From: Rudaea sp.
GTDB lineage: Bacteria > Pseudomonadota > Gammaproteobacteria > Xanthomonadales > Rhodanobacteraceae
Reading direction: 5' to 3'
Length of the DNA stretch: 64,000 bases
Assembly: GCA_031291055.1 (NCBI GenBank)
Contig: JARLJU010000022.1
Coordinates: 62,001 to 126,000, forward strand
Made by a program: the position numbers and the translations under genes. The notes under the pieces are model-generated. The model was not told the origin of the DNA, ran no database searches, and saw nothing but the letters and a program-made list of their open reading frames with translations. Below are positions 26,778 to 35,134 of the stretch, one piece after another; within the stretch, counting starts at the first letter, position 1; each line of letters opens with the position of its first letter.

Positions 26778-28801
26778 GCCGATTCCCCGAATCGCACCAG
26801 AATCACGTCGGCATCGACGAAATCGCCGGCGCTGGCGCGCAACTCGGTGATCGCGGCCGCGCGTGGCGCACGCAGGGTAAGTTCCATCTTCATGGCTTCC
26901 ATGATGATCAGTTCCTGGCCTTCGACGACGTTGTCGCCGGTTTTCGCCTTGACCAGCACGATGCGGCCGGGCATCGGCGCAAGCACGCGGTCGCCGCGTT
27001 CGCGCGCGGATTTTGTATATGCGAACGCACCGATGCGCGCGAGGCGGTGGCGCTGCACGCCATCGTGCAACAGCACGGCGTCGTCACGGACGCGTGCGTT
27101 GAAGCGGCGCGTGGTTCCGTCGAGAGCGACGCTGAGCATGCCGTCGCCCAGCATGGCATTGGCGATCTCGCAGCGCGACGAGCCATGTGCCAGCGTGTAA
27201 CAGCCGTTGGCGCCGTGTGCGTCGATCTCGATGCGTTGTCCGGCGTGCGTGAAACAAACAATGCGTTTGCCCGGATGTCCCAACCGCCACGCATCGGCAC
27301 GGGCCCACGGTGAATGTGGATCGCCAGCGTTGTGTGGTGCCAACGGCGCACGCGCCTCCTCATCCAGCAGCACGGCGGTCGCGGCCGCGAACAAGGTTGC
27401 GTCCTCGGGTGCGGTGTCGGCCGGCAGGAACTCTGCAAGATGCCGATCCAGATAGCCCGTGTCGATGCGGCCTTCGATCACGGCCGGATGCCTGACCAGG
27501 CGTTCGAGAAAATCGATGTTCGATTTCGGCCCGGCAATATCGCATTGCGCCAGCGCCTCGCGCATGCGCTGCAGGGCTTCGCTGCGCGTACGCTCCCATA
27601 CGATCAGCTTTGCGATCATCGGGTCATAGAAGATCGTCACCGTATCGCCTTCGATGACGCCGGCGTCGATGCGCACATGTGCACTTTGCGGCGGAAGGTG
27701 CAAATGCTGCAATTTTCCCGAGCCTGGCAGGAAACCCTGCTGCGGGTCTTCGGCGTACAGCCGAAGCTCGATCGCGTGGCCGTCGGCGGGCACGGATTTG
27801 TTGCGCAGCAGCGAGCCTGGCAGCACCTCGCCGGCGGCAACGCGCAGTTGCAGTTCGACCAGATCCAGATGCAGCACCATTTCCGTAACCGGATGCTCGA
27901 CCTGCAGGCGCGTGTTGATCTCCATGAAATAGAAATCGCCGCCGCTCTTGTGTGCGTCGGGGCCGACAATGAATTCGACCGTGCCCGCATTGACGTAATC
28001 CAGCGCGCGTGCGGCGGCGATGGCAGCCTCGCCCATGCGCGCACGCATTTCCTGAGTGAGAAATGGCGAAGGCGTTTCCTCGAGCACTTTCTGATAGCGA
28101 CGCTGCGCCGAGCATTCGCGCTCGTTCAGGTGAATGGCGTTGCCGTGCTTGTCGCCGAAGATCTGGAATTCGATATGCCGCGGCGTTTCGATGTAACGCT
28201 CGAGCAGGACGCGATCGCGGCCGAAGGCATTCTTCGCCTCGCGCCGGCAGGATTCCAGCGCGGCTGTGAATTCATCGGCCTTGCGCACGATCCGCATGCC
28301 CTTGCCACCGCCGCCGTACGCGGCCTTGATCATCAACGGAAAACCGATGCGCTGCGCCTCGCGTGCGAGCAGTGCGGTATCCTGGTCTTCGCCCGAATAA
28401 CCCGGAACAACGGGCACGCCGTGAGCTGCCATCAATTCCTTGGCGCCGGCCTTGGAGCCCATCCTGCGCATCGAATTCGCCGGTGGGCCGATGAAGACGA
28501 TGCCGGCCTGCTCGACTGCTTCGGCAAAATCGGCGTTCTCGGAAAGGAATCCATAGCCCGGATGAATCGCCTGCGCGCCGGTTTTCCTGGCGACCTCGAG
28601 GATTGCGTCGCCGCGCAGATACGAATCGGCCGGGCGCGGTCCGCCGATGGGCCACGCTTCGTCGGCCTGGCGTGCGTGCTGTGCGGTCGCGTCCGCTTCC
28701 GAATACACGGCAATCGTGTGGATGCCCAGCCGCCGGCAGGTGCGCATGATGCGGCAGGCGATTTCGCCGCGATTGGCGATGAGCACGCGGTCGAACATCA
28801 T
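26774..28801 (-). CDS. liuD: Methylcrotonyl-CoA carboxylase biotin-carboxylase/biotin-carrier subunit
   Basis: Alpha subunit of an acyl-CoA carboxylase. The 675-residue protein has the biotin-carboxylase N-domain (FDRVLIANRGEIACRIMRT), the ATP-grasp loop AAYGGGGKGMR near residue 165, the ERDCSAQRR-like NERECSAQRRYQKVLEETPSP block and the C-terminal biotinyl domain with EAMKMEL (biotinyl lysine K638). It carboxylates 3-methylcrotonyl-CoA to 3-methylglutaconyl-CoA with the carboxyltransferase encoded at 35715-37337. Assignment to methylcrotonyl- and not propionyl- or geranyl-CoA carboxylase rests on the neighbouring HMG-CoA lyase, enoyl-CoA hydratase and isovaleryl-CoA dehydrogenase. Confidence 0.92.
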   Translation of the reverse strand: MMFDRVLIANRGEIACRIMRTCRRLGIHTIAVYSEADATAQHARQADEAWPIGGPRPADSYLRGDAILEVARKTGAQAIHPGYGFLSENADFAEAVEQAGIVFIGPPANSMRRMGSKAGAKELMAAHGVPVVPGYSGEDQDTALLAREAQRIGFPLMIKAAYGGGGKGMRIVRKADEFTAALESCRREAKNAFGRDRVLLERYIETPRHIEFQIFGDKHGNAIHLNERECSAQRRYQKVLEETPSPFLTQEMRARMGEAAIAAARALDYVNAGTVEFIVGPDAHKSGGDFYFMEINTRLQVEHPVTEMVLHLDLVELQLRVAAGEVLPGSLLRNKSVPADGHAIELRLYAEDPQQGFLPGSGKLQHLHLPPQSAHVRIDAGVIEGDTVTIFYDPMIAKLIVWERTRSEALQRMREALAQCDIAGPKSNIDFLERLVRHPAVIEGRIDTGYLDRHLAEFLPADTAPEDATLFAAATAVLLDEEARAPLAPHNAGDPHSPWARADAWRLGHPGKRIVCFTHAGQRIEIDAHGANGCYTLAHGSSRCEIANAMLGDGMLSVALDGTTRRFNARVRDDAVLLHDGVQRHRLARIGAFAYTKSARERGDRVLAPMPGRIVLVKAKTGDNVVEGQELIIMEAMKMELTLRAPRAAAITELRASAGDFVDADVILVRFGESA

Positions 28802-29313
28802 TCGCCGTCCCAGTAGTCGCGAGTATCGTCGCCGCGCGCAAGATGGCGCAGACTCCGCGCCTGTCCCGACGCGTCAGAAAGCTGCGCGAACACGCCGAAC
28901 TTGCCGGAATCCGGATAGTCGCATATCTCGATTTCCGCCATCGTGCTGACGGCCAGATAGCGCAGCTCGACGTCGCCGGTATTGATGATCTGGTGCGCGG
29001 TTTGCGGACCGCCGGTCGGGCAGGCGATGAAATCGCCGGCGCGCAGCGGATGCCGGCTGTCGCCGTAACGCAATTCGCCGCTGCCATCGAGGATGAAGAA
29101 CATTTCCTCTTCGGCGTAGTGATTGTGGAATGGGCAATTGCGCTTGCCCGGCGCGACCACGGTCAGGCTGTAGCCCAGCTTGCGTGCGCCGATGCGGGTC
29201 GCGATTTCGCCCCAGCGGATGTCGTAGCCGCCGGCGTTCGCTCCGCGCGGGGCGCGCTCCGCACTGGCGGATTGCAGTTCGACGTCGGCGAGGTTCAGGA
29301 TGTTTGGATGCAC
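28798..29313 (-). CDS. Cupin-domain protein in the leucine-degradation operon
   Basis: 171-residue protein with one cupin barrel. The first metal motif is visible as CPFHNHYAEEEMFFILDGSGEL (about residues 61-82), giving candidate ligands H64, H66 and a glutamate near 71; the second motif is GGPQTAHQIINTGD with H near 106. It matches a broad cupin family without an assigned reaction. It starts 3 bases after the VOC stop and overlaps the biotin carboxylase start by 4 bases. A role in a side reaction or in sensing a pathway metabolite is possible but not shown. Confidence 0.8.
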   Translation of the reverse strand: MHPNILNLADVELQSASAERAPRGANAGGYDIRWGEIATRIGARKLGYSLTVVAPGKRNCPFHNHYAEEEMFFILDGSGELRYGDSRHPLRAGDFIACPTGGPQTAHQIINTGDVELRYLAVSTMAEIEICDYPDSGKFGVFAQLSDASGQARSLRHLARGDDTRDYWDGE

Positions 29314-29316
29314 GGA

Positions 29317-29706
29317 TCAAGGCTCCGGTAAGTGGCAGACAGCTTCGATGTTGTGGCCATCCGGATCGAACACGAACGCGCCATAGTAATTCTCGTGGTA
29401 GTGCGGACGCAGGCCTGGCGCGCCGTTATCCCGTCCACCTGCTGCCAGCGCCGCCTTGTGGAAAGCGTCCACCGCCGCACGCGATCCGGCGACGAATGCG
29501 ACATGCATCGAACCGCCGCGCGCGTCACCGTTGCCGATCCAGAATTGCGGCCGCCCCGGCGGACCGAACCCCGTGCCCGCGTAGCCGCCGCTTTGCTCGC
29601 GGGTCACGTCCATCACCGGCGCGAAACCCAGGGGCGCGAGCGCACTGACGTAGAACGCGCGGCTGCGGACAAGGTCCGCGACCGCAAAGCCGACATGATC
29701 GATCAT
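29317..29706 (-). CDS. VOC-family (glyoxalase-fold) protein in the leucine-degradation operon
   Basis: 129-residue vicinal-oxygen-chelate protein. It begins MIDHVGFAVADLVRSRAFY, with a first-strand metal ligand H4; a second candidate lies in GGSMHVAFVA (H66-68 region), and the C-terminal DPDGHNIEAVCH contains the usual glutamate of the VOC metal site. These are seen; the reaction is not. It overlaps the enoyl-CoA hydratase stop by 4 bases. Candidates include an epimerase, isomerase or lactoylglutathione-lyase-like enzyme. Confidence 0.82.
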   Translation of the reverse strand: MIDHVGFAVADLVRSRAFYVSALAPLGFAPVMDVTREQSGGYAGTGFGPPGRPQFWIGNGDARGGSMHVAFVAGSRAAVDAFHKAALAAGGRDNGAPGLRPHYHENYYGAFVFDPDGHNIEAVCHLPEP

Positions 29707-30503
29707 GGCTGATCCTTTCCCACCCAGCGCGGTGGACGCTTATCCAGGAATGCGGCAAGTCCCTCCTGGCCCTCGGCGGAAACACGCAGGCGTGCGATCA
29801 ATGCCGCATTTTCCACATCCATACTTTGTGCCATCAGTGGAGTCGTGCCGCCGACGCGCAGGGCCAGATGCTTGGCTTCGCGCTGGGCTACCGGGCCGCC
29901 CTTGGCGAGCCAGTGCAGGCTGCGGTCGACGGCCTCGTCCAATTGCACGCCGGACACAGTGTGATGCACGAGGCCGATGCGTGCCGCTTCGGCGGCATCG
30001 AAGATTTCGCCGCTGACGAACAGGCGCCGTGCATGACGCGCGCCGATCGCGGCGATGACGTACGGAGAAATCACCGCCGGCACGAGACCCAGCTTGACCT
30101 CGGTGAGGCCGAACTTGGCCGCGTCCGTGGCGATGGCGATGTCGCAGCAGGCCACGAGTCCCACGCCGCCGCCGTAGGCCGCACCGTTCACACGCGCGAT
30201 CGTCGGCTTCGAGAGGAAATTCAGCGTGCGCATGAGCGTCGCCAGCCGCTCGGAATCGGCGCGGTTGGTTTCCTCGCTGGCCTGCGCCATGCCGCGCATC
30301 CAGTTCAGATCGGCGCCTGCCGAGAACGTCGTGCCGTTGCCGGTCAGCACAACAGCGCGCAATTGCGTATCGCGATCGAATTTGGCCAGGGTATCGGTCA
30401 ATTCGGCGATCAAGTCGTCATCGAACGCGTTGTGTACGCTGGGCCGGTTCAGCGCGATCTGCGCAACGCGGTGGTCGATCGTGATGTCGAGCAGGTCCGG
30501 CAT
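29703..30503 (-). CDS. liuC: Enoyl-CoA hydratase/isomerase, probable 3-methylglutaconyl-CoA hydratase
   Basis: Crotonase-fold enzyme of 266 residues. The oxyanion-hole segments are FSAGADLNWMRGM (residues about 60-72) and NGAAYGGGVGLVACCDIAIA; the acidic residue region LTEVKLGLVPAVISPYV follows. In this operon it most likely hydrates 3-methylglutaconyl-CoA to HMG-CoA. An in-frame extension to 30632 is not homologous; ATG 30503 opens the typical ITIDHRVAQIALNRP N-terminus. A TATCAT box at 30545-30550 on the minus strand may be its -10. It is the first gene of the six-gene coupled unit. Confidence 0.9.
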   Translation of the reverse strand: MPDLLDITIDHRVAQIALNRPSVHNAFDDDLIAELTDTLAKFDRDTQLRAVVLTGNGTTFSAGADLNWMRGMAQASEETNRADSERLATLMRTLNFLSKPTIARVNGAAYGGGVGLVACCDIAIATDAAKFGLTEVKLGLVPAVISPYVIAAIGARHARRLFVSGEIFDAAEAARIGLVHHTVSGVQLDEAVDRSLHWLAKGGPVAQREAKHLALRVGGTTPLMAQSMDVENAALIARLRVSAEGQEGLAAFLDKRPPRWVGKDQP

Positions 30504-30830
30504 GAAGGTTCCGGCAGGGACAAAGGCCTTTGCGAGCCCTGTGGATGATAGCCGGTTGCACGGGCTGGCGAGAAATCTCAGCCAGAAAAGAGGCGGGGCG
30601 CGGCAGCAGGTTCCGGCCCGCACGAGAGGCATGCCGAGGCCACCAGCGATATCAGAACGTGGATTACGGTGCTGGCAAGAATGTCAGTTGACGGCGAACC
30701 ACCGCAGCGGAATGCTTTCCTGCCCGCCTGCTGCAGATTGCAGCCGGGCAAGCCTGCCGGCGCGACGACCATGGAAGGGCGCTGCCGGCTTGCGCGTTTC
30801 GCCCTTTCAGCGCACAGGAGTGTCGTCGCC
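30504..30830. other. Intergenic region between divergent liuC and the C1 peptidase
   Basis: About 327 bases between divergent genes. It should hold both promoters; a minus-strand TATCAT at 30545-30550 is the only box I would propose. No gene, hairpin with U-tract or repeat was recognised. Confidence 0.5.
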
Positions 30831-31610
30831 ATGAAACAAGCTTCCGCCCGGAAGACACTGCAACGCAAACAGGCATGGTACGGCTGGGTTCCCGATCTGC
30901 CTGACAAACGCGACGCGCTTTACCGCTCGGTCTACCGGATTCCGGCCCGACTGCCCGTCAAGGTCGATCTGCGTGCGCAATGCCCGCCGGTAGCTGACCA
31001 GGGCCAGCTTGGCAGCTGCACGGCCAACGCCCTGGCCGGTGCGCTCGAGTTCCTCGAACTGAAAGGCCAGCAGAAACTCGTCGACCTGAGCCGGCTGTTC
31101 ATCTATTACAACGAGCGCGTGATCGAGCACGATGTGACGCAGGACAGCGGCGCCATGATCCGCGACGGCATCAAGTCGCTGGCGAGCCAGGGCGTGTGCG
31201 CCGAATCGCTGTGGCCATATGTCATCAGCCGGTTCGCCAGGAAACCGACGGCAGCCTGCTACAGCCAGGCCAAACAGCATTCCATCAGCAGCTATCAGCG
31301 CCTGGAAACCACGGACGAAATGCGCTCCTGTCTTGCCGCCGGGTTTCCCTTCGTGTTCGGTTTCACCGTGTACGAAAATTTCGAGTCCGCGGCCGTCGCC
31401 AGGAGTGGCGTGGTCAATCTGCCGAAACCGGCAGAGCGGGCCATTGGCGGACATGCCGTCTGCGCCGTCGGCTACAGCGACGCGCAGAAACGATTCATCG
31501 TGCGCAATTCCTGGGGAGTGGACTGGGGCATGGCAGGTTATTTCACGATCCCGTATGTGTACCTGGCCGACCGCAACCTCTCGGACGATTTCTGGACGGT
31601 ACGCAAGTAA
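30831..31610 (+). CDS. Papain-like C1-family cysteine peptidase without signal peptide
   Basis: 259-residue papain-fold protein. The catalytic triad is visible as C63 (DQGQLGSCTANA), H208 (AIGGHAVCAVGY) and N226 (VRNSWGVDWG). The N-terminus (YGWVPDLPDKRD...VDLRAQCPPVADQ) matches bacterial C1 peptidases that lack the inhibitory propeptide of eukaryotic papains. No export signal is visible, so the enzyme should stay in the cytoplasm or leave by an unknown route. I chose ATG 30831 because CAGGAG precedes it by 10 bases; the frame remains open upstream to about 30669. It seems to be transcribed alone. Confidence 0.88.
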   Translation: MKQASARKTLQRKQAWYGWVPDLPDKRDALYRSVYRIPARLPVKVDLRAQCPPVADQGQLGSCTANALAGALEFLELKGQQKLVDLSRLFIYYNERVIEHDVTQDSGAMIRDGIKSLASQGVCAESLWPYVISRFARKPTAACYSQAKQHSISSYQRLETTDEMRSCLAAGFPFVFGFTVYENFESAAVARSGVVNLPKPAERAIGGHAVCAVGYSDAQKRFIVRNSWGVDWGMAGYFTIPYVYLADRNLSDDFWTVRK

Positions 31611-31660
31611 AGTACCGGGTAAACCGACACTTTGTTTTCCTGCGCGGCTGAACGCTTGCA

Positions 31661-31970
31661 ATGGTTAACGACAGCATCCACGACCTGGCGCTACATGCGT
31701 TCGCCGCCGGCCGCCGGCGAAACGGCTTTCCGGTCGCCGTCGTCGTGGAGCGCATTGCCAGTCTAGAAGCGGCAGATGTTCAATATCGAAGCAACACGGG
31801 TCGTGCTGGTCAGCGCGGAGTTGACCAGAACCATGAATGGTGCCGAAACCGATGGCAGTGGCCTTGGCGCTGTCGACATCACGACTCTCGTCAATGCGCT
31901 GCGAAGTGCCGATATTTACCAAGTGTCGCATCAGTTTCTCGATGATGCTATGGCGCGGCACGGAGACTGA
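31661..31970 (+). pseudogene. Possible small or frameshifted gene
   Basis: Two short open frames abut here. Frame one (31661-31945) starts MVNDSIHDLALHAFAAG and loses coding character after about base 31770; frame three (31776-31970) starts MFNIEATRVVLVSAEL and ends FLDDAMARHGD with codon use close to its neighbours. A single gene with a frameshift near 31770 would explain this, but I recognise no family and no ribosome-binding site. It may also be non-coding. Confidence 0.2.
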
Positions 31971-32050
31971 TCCCGCGCGACGGGACAGGAACGCGGGGCG
32001 CTTTGCTAGACTTGAAGGCGTTGCGATTCTGGATGGTAAGTAGCGGCGCT

Positions 32051-33832
32051 ATGTCGATCCTGCGCATCTATCTGCGCGTCATCGCCCTGCTCGCGCCAGA
32101 GAAGGCGCTGGCGATCATGCTGGCGCTTGCCAATCTGGCACTGGCAGGTGTGTATTTTCTCGAGCCATGGTTGTTCGGCCACGTGGTCGACGCGCTGGCC
32201 GCGGCGGGGCATCGCGACGCGTGGCGTTACATCGGCTGGTGGGCCGGCGTCGGCTTCGGCGGCGTGATTGCCAGCGTGTGGGTGTCGCTGCACGCGGATC
32301 GGTTGGCGCATCGCCGCCGGCTTGCGGTGATCGCGCAGTTTTTCGAGCACGCGATTGCGCTGCCGCTGTCGTTCCATGGCCAGCATCACACCGGCCGCCT
32401 GCTACGCATCATGCACAGCGGCAGCAGCAATCTTTTCAGTCTGTGGCTTGGTTTTTTCCGTGAGCATCTGGCGACGCTGTTGTCGATCTTCGTCATGGTC
32501 CCGCTGGCACTGAAGATGAACTGGAAGCTGGCCCTGCTCATGATCGCGCTGATGGTCAGCTTCGCCGTATTCAACGCGATTGCGATGCAGCGCACGCATA
32601 AGGCGCAGGGCGAAGTCGAGGAATTGCATCATGCGATTTCCGAACGCGCCGGCGACGTCTTCGGCAATGTGCTCATCGTTCAGAGCTATACCCGCGTATC
32701 CAGCGAAGTACGCGCCATCCACGAAATGATGAAGCGCGTGCTTGCGGCACAGTACCCGGTGCTGCGCGGCTGGGCCTGGTTGTCGGTCGCCAATCGTGCG
32801 GCGAGCACGCTGACGATTGTCGCGATCTTCGCGCTGGGTGCTTCACTGAACAGCAAGGGCGAGGTCAGTGTGGGCGGCATCGTCAGTTTCGTCGGCTTCG
32901 CCTTGATGCTGATTGGCCGGCTGGAACAATTCGCCAGCTTCATCTCCGGCCTGTTCTTCCAGACGCATTCGCTGCGCGACTTCTTCGCCATACTCGATAC
33001 CAAGGCGGTACTGCACGACAAACCGGGCGACGCGGAATTGCCCGTTGTGCGCGGCGAAGTCGCGTTCGAGAACGTGTCGTTCGGTTACGAGGCGACGCAT
33101 CCGGCCTTGAGACACCTGAGTTTCCATGCGCCCGCCGGCAGCACGGTGGCGATCGTCGGCCCGACCGGCGCCGGCAAGACCACCGCCTTGAGCCTGCTTT
33201 ATCGCGCCTATGATCCCAGCGAAGGCCGGATTACGATCGACGGCATCGACATCCGCAACGTCGGGCTGACATCACTGCGCAAGCATATCGCGGTCGTGTT
33301 CCAGGATCCCGGCCTGTTCTACCGCTCCATCGCCGACAATCTGCGCATCGGCAAACCTGAGGCGACCCAGGAGGAAATCGAGGCTGCCGCGCAGATGGCC
33401 GAGGCGCACAACTTCGTGATCGTCAAACCGGAAGGTTACTCGACCTTGGTCGCCGAGCGCGGTCGTTCGTTGTCCGGTGGCGAGCGCCAGCGCCTTTCGA
33501 TCGCGCGCGCGATGCTCAAGGACGCGCCAATCCTGATACTCGACGAGGCCACCAGCGCTCTCGACAATGCCACCGAGGCGCGTATCCAGCGCGTGTTGAA
33601 TACGCTGACCAAAGATCGCACCACGTTCGTCATCGCGCACCGCCTGTCGACCGTACGCAACGCTGACACCATCCTGGTACTCAAGGATGGCGAGCTGGTC
33701 GAGCAGGGGCGCTACGACGAACTGGTACGCCTGGGCGGTGTGTTCGCCGAACTCGATGCGCAGGGCAAATTCGTCGCCGATGCAGAAGATTCGGCCGTCA
33801 GTTACGCCGAGCCCACGCTTGCTCCGGCCTGA
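32051..33832 (+). CDS. ABC exporter, fused permease-ATPase (NdvA/ChvA-like)
   Basis: 593-residue half-transporter with a six-helix permease (about 1-320) and an ATPase domain. Walker A is GPTGAGKTT (about residues 367-375), the Q-loop VFQDPGLFYRSI, the signature LSGGERQRLSIARAML, Walker B ILILDEATSALD and the switch IAHRLSTVRNADTI. Through the permease part it aligns by eye with the cyclic beta-1,2-glucan exporters NdvA/ChvA (AEPVLFG-like LEPWLFGHVVDAL, HLATLLSIFVMVPLAL, SYTR motif). The exported molecule here is unknown. The frame opens with TTG at 32003, but ATG 32051 matches the family N-terminus. Confidence 0.88.
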   Translation: MSILRIYLRVIALLAPEKALAIMLALANLALAGVYFLEPWLFGHVVDALAAAGHRDAWRYIGWWAGVGFGGVIASVWVSLHADRLAHRRRLAVIAQFFEHAIALPLSFHGQHHTGRLLRIMHSGSSNLFSLWLGFFREHLATLLSIFVMVPLALKMNWKLALLMIALMVSFAVFNAIAMQRTHKAQGEVEELHHAISERAGDVFGNVLIVQSYTRVSSEVRAIHEMMKRVLAAQYPVLRGWAWLSVANRAASTLTIVAIFALGASLNSKGEVSVGGIVSFVGFALMLIGRLEQFASFISGLFFQTHSLRDFFAILDTKAVLHDKPGDAELPVVRGEVAFENVSFGYEATHPALRHLSFHAPAGSTVAIVGPTGAGKTTALSLLYRAYDPSEGRITIDGIDIRNVGLTSLRKHIAVVFQDPGLFYRSIADNLRIGKPEATQEEIEAAAQMAEAHNFVIVKPEGYSTLVAERGRSLSGGERQRLSIARAMLKDAPILILDEATSALDNATEARIQRVLNTLTKDRTTFVIAHRLSTVRNADTILVLKDGELVEQGRYDELVRLGGVFAELDAQGKFVADAEDSAVSYAEPTLAPA

Positions 33833-33861
33833 ACAAAGGCCTGGCTTGTCGTGATTAGTGG

Positions 33862-33894
33862 TTGCGCAAGCAAATACGAACTATTATCATTTGC
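33862..33894 (+). promoter_or_regulatory. Promoter and possible Fur-type operator of the iron-permease pair
   Basis: TTGCGC (33862-33867) and TATCAT (33885-33890) are 17 bases apart and would start a transcript near 33897, before the cupredoxin ATG at 33919. A perfect inverted repeat GCAAAT/ATTTGC (33870-33875 and 33889-33894) overlaps the -10, and the ATTATCATTTGC half resembles half of a Fur box. Repression by iron would fit the genes but is inferred. Confidence 0.4.
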
Positions 33895-33918
33895 GATGTC
33901 GCCATTGCGAGACAGTTT

Positions 33919-34257
33919 ATGCTGCGTGCGCCGGTTCCTCTTGTGCTGTCTCTCTCTGCCGCGCTGCTGGGTTGGGGGACTGTGCAAGCTGCGGACTACG
34001 AGGCAAAGCTGTCCATTCGCGAACACAAATTTGAACCGGCCGAATTGAGTGTGCCGGCAGGTGCGAAGATCAAGTTGCTGATCGAAAACCAGGACACCAC
34101 GCCGGAGGAGTTCGAGAGCAACGAACTGAACCGGGAAAAGATCGTCGTCGGCAAGGGCACGATCACGGTGTACCTGGGTCCGCTCGATGCGGGTCGCTAC
34201 CCGTTCTTCGGCGATTTCCACCAGGAAACCGCTCAAGGCGTGCTGATCGTCAAGTAA
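33919..34257 (+). CDS. Periplasmic cupredoxin-domain protein of an iron transporter (FtrB-like)
   Basis: 112-residue exported protein with a signal peptide ending about ALLGWGTVQA. The mature domain is a single cupredoxin (LSIREHKFEPAELSVPAGAKI...GDFHQETAQGVLIVK) that has no type-1 copper cysteine, like the cupredoxin parts of FtrB and EfeO. Such proteins work with FTR1-type permeases in ferrous/ferric uptake. The next gene, 10 bases downstream, is an FTR1 permease, which supports the role. An upstream in-frame ATG at 33862 lies before the likely promoter, so I used 33919. Confidence 0.85.
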   Translation: MLRAPVPLVLSLSAALLGWGTVQAADYEAKLSIREHKFEPAELSVPAGAKIKLLIENQDTTPEEFESNELNREKIVVGKGTITVYLGPLDAGRYPFFGDFHQETAQGVLIVK

Positions 34258-34267
34258 GGAACCTCGA

Positions 34268-35113
34268 ATGCTCGGAACCGGCCTGCTGGTTTTCCGCGAA
34301 GTGCTCGAAGCGGCGCTGATCGTCAGCATCGTCTGCGCTGCCACCCGCGGCGTGCCCGGCCGTGGCACCTGGGTCGGCATCGGCATCGCTGCCGGAGTGT
34401 TCGGTGCAATCCTCGTCGCGTTGTTTGCCAGCGCAATCGCCGAGGCGGTCAGCGGCATCGGTCAGGAGTTGTTCAACGCGACAGTGTTGCTGGCAGCAGT
34501 TGTCATGATCGCCTGGCATGCGATCTGGATGGCCAGCCACGGCCGCGAACTGGCGACCCAGATGAAAGCCGTCGGCGGCGCTGTGCAGTCCGGCAAGCGG
34601 CCGCTGTCGGCACTGCTGATCGTCGTTGCGATCGCAGTACTGCGCGAAGGCTCGGAAGTCGTGTTGTTCCTGTATGGCCAGGCGGCGAGCGGCGCAGGGG
34701 CGATCGACATCGCCGGCGGCATAGCACTTGGCGTGGTCGGTGGTACCGCTGTCGGTTTCCTCCTGTACTTCGGCCTGCTCGGCATTCCGATGCGCTATTT
34801 CTTTTCCGCGACGAACTGGCTGATGCTCCTGCTCGCTGCCGGCCTGGCTTCGCAGGCCGCGGGCTTCCTGATCCAGGCCGACGTGCTGCCGGCGTTCGGC
34901 AATCGTGTCTGGGATTCTTCGGCGTTGCTGTCCAACGGATCGCTGATCGGCAAGACTCTGCATACCCTGATCGGTTACGACGCGCAGCCGGCGGGCATGC
35001 AATTGCTGTTCTACGCGGTCACGGCTACCGCAATTGCGCTGGGCATGAAGCTGTGGGGCGCAGCCTCATCGCGGCCGGCCGTCATCGGCGGCCAGTCCAC
35101 GATTGCCCGCTGA
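34268..35113 (+). CDS. FTR1-family high-affinity iron permease
   Basis: 281-residue inner-membrane permease with seven hydrophobic segments. The two iron-binding REXLE-type motifs are visible: FREVLEAAL at residue 9 in helix 1 and LREGSEVVLFL near residue 128 in helix 4. It pairs with the cupredoxin-domain gene just upstream (AAGGA ribosome-binding site in the 10-base gap). The P19-type and ferredoxin-like partners of the four-gene FtrABCD system are not adjacent, so this looks like a reduced two-component version. Confidence 0.92.
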   Translation: MLGTGLLVFREVLEAALIVSIVCAATRGVPGRGTWVGIGIAAGVFGAILVALFASAIAEAVSGIGQELFNATVLLAAVVMIAWHAIWMASHGRELATQMKAVGGAVQSGKRPLSALLIVVAIAVLREGSEVVLFLYGQAASGAGAIDIAGGIALGVVGGTAVGFLLYFGLLGIPMRYFFSATNWLMLLLAAGLASQAAGFLIQADVLPAFGNRVWDSSALLSNGSLIGKTLHTLIGYDAQPAGMQLLFYAVTATAIALGMKLWGAASSRPAVIGGQSTIAR

Positions 35114-35134
35114 GCAGGCGCCGCGTGCCCGTGG

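Noticed and set aside
27314..28816. 500-residue open frame opposite the biotin carboxylase
   Set aside because: Antisense shadow of a conserved gene; no ribosome-binding site.
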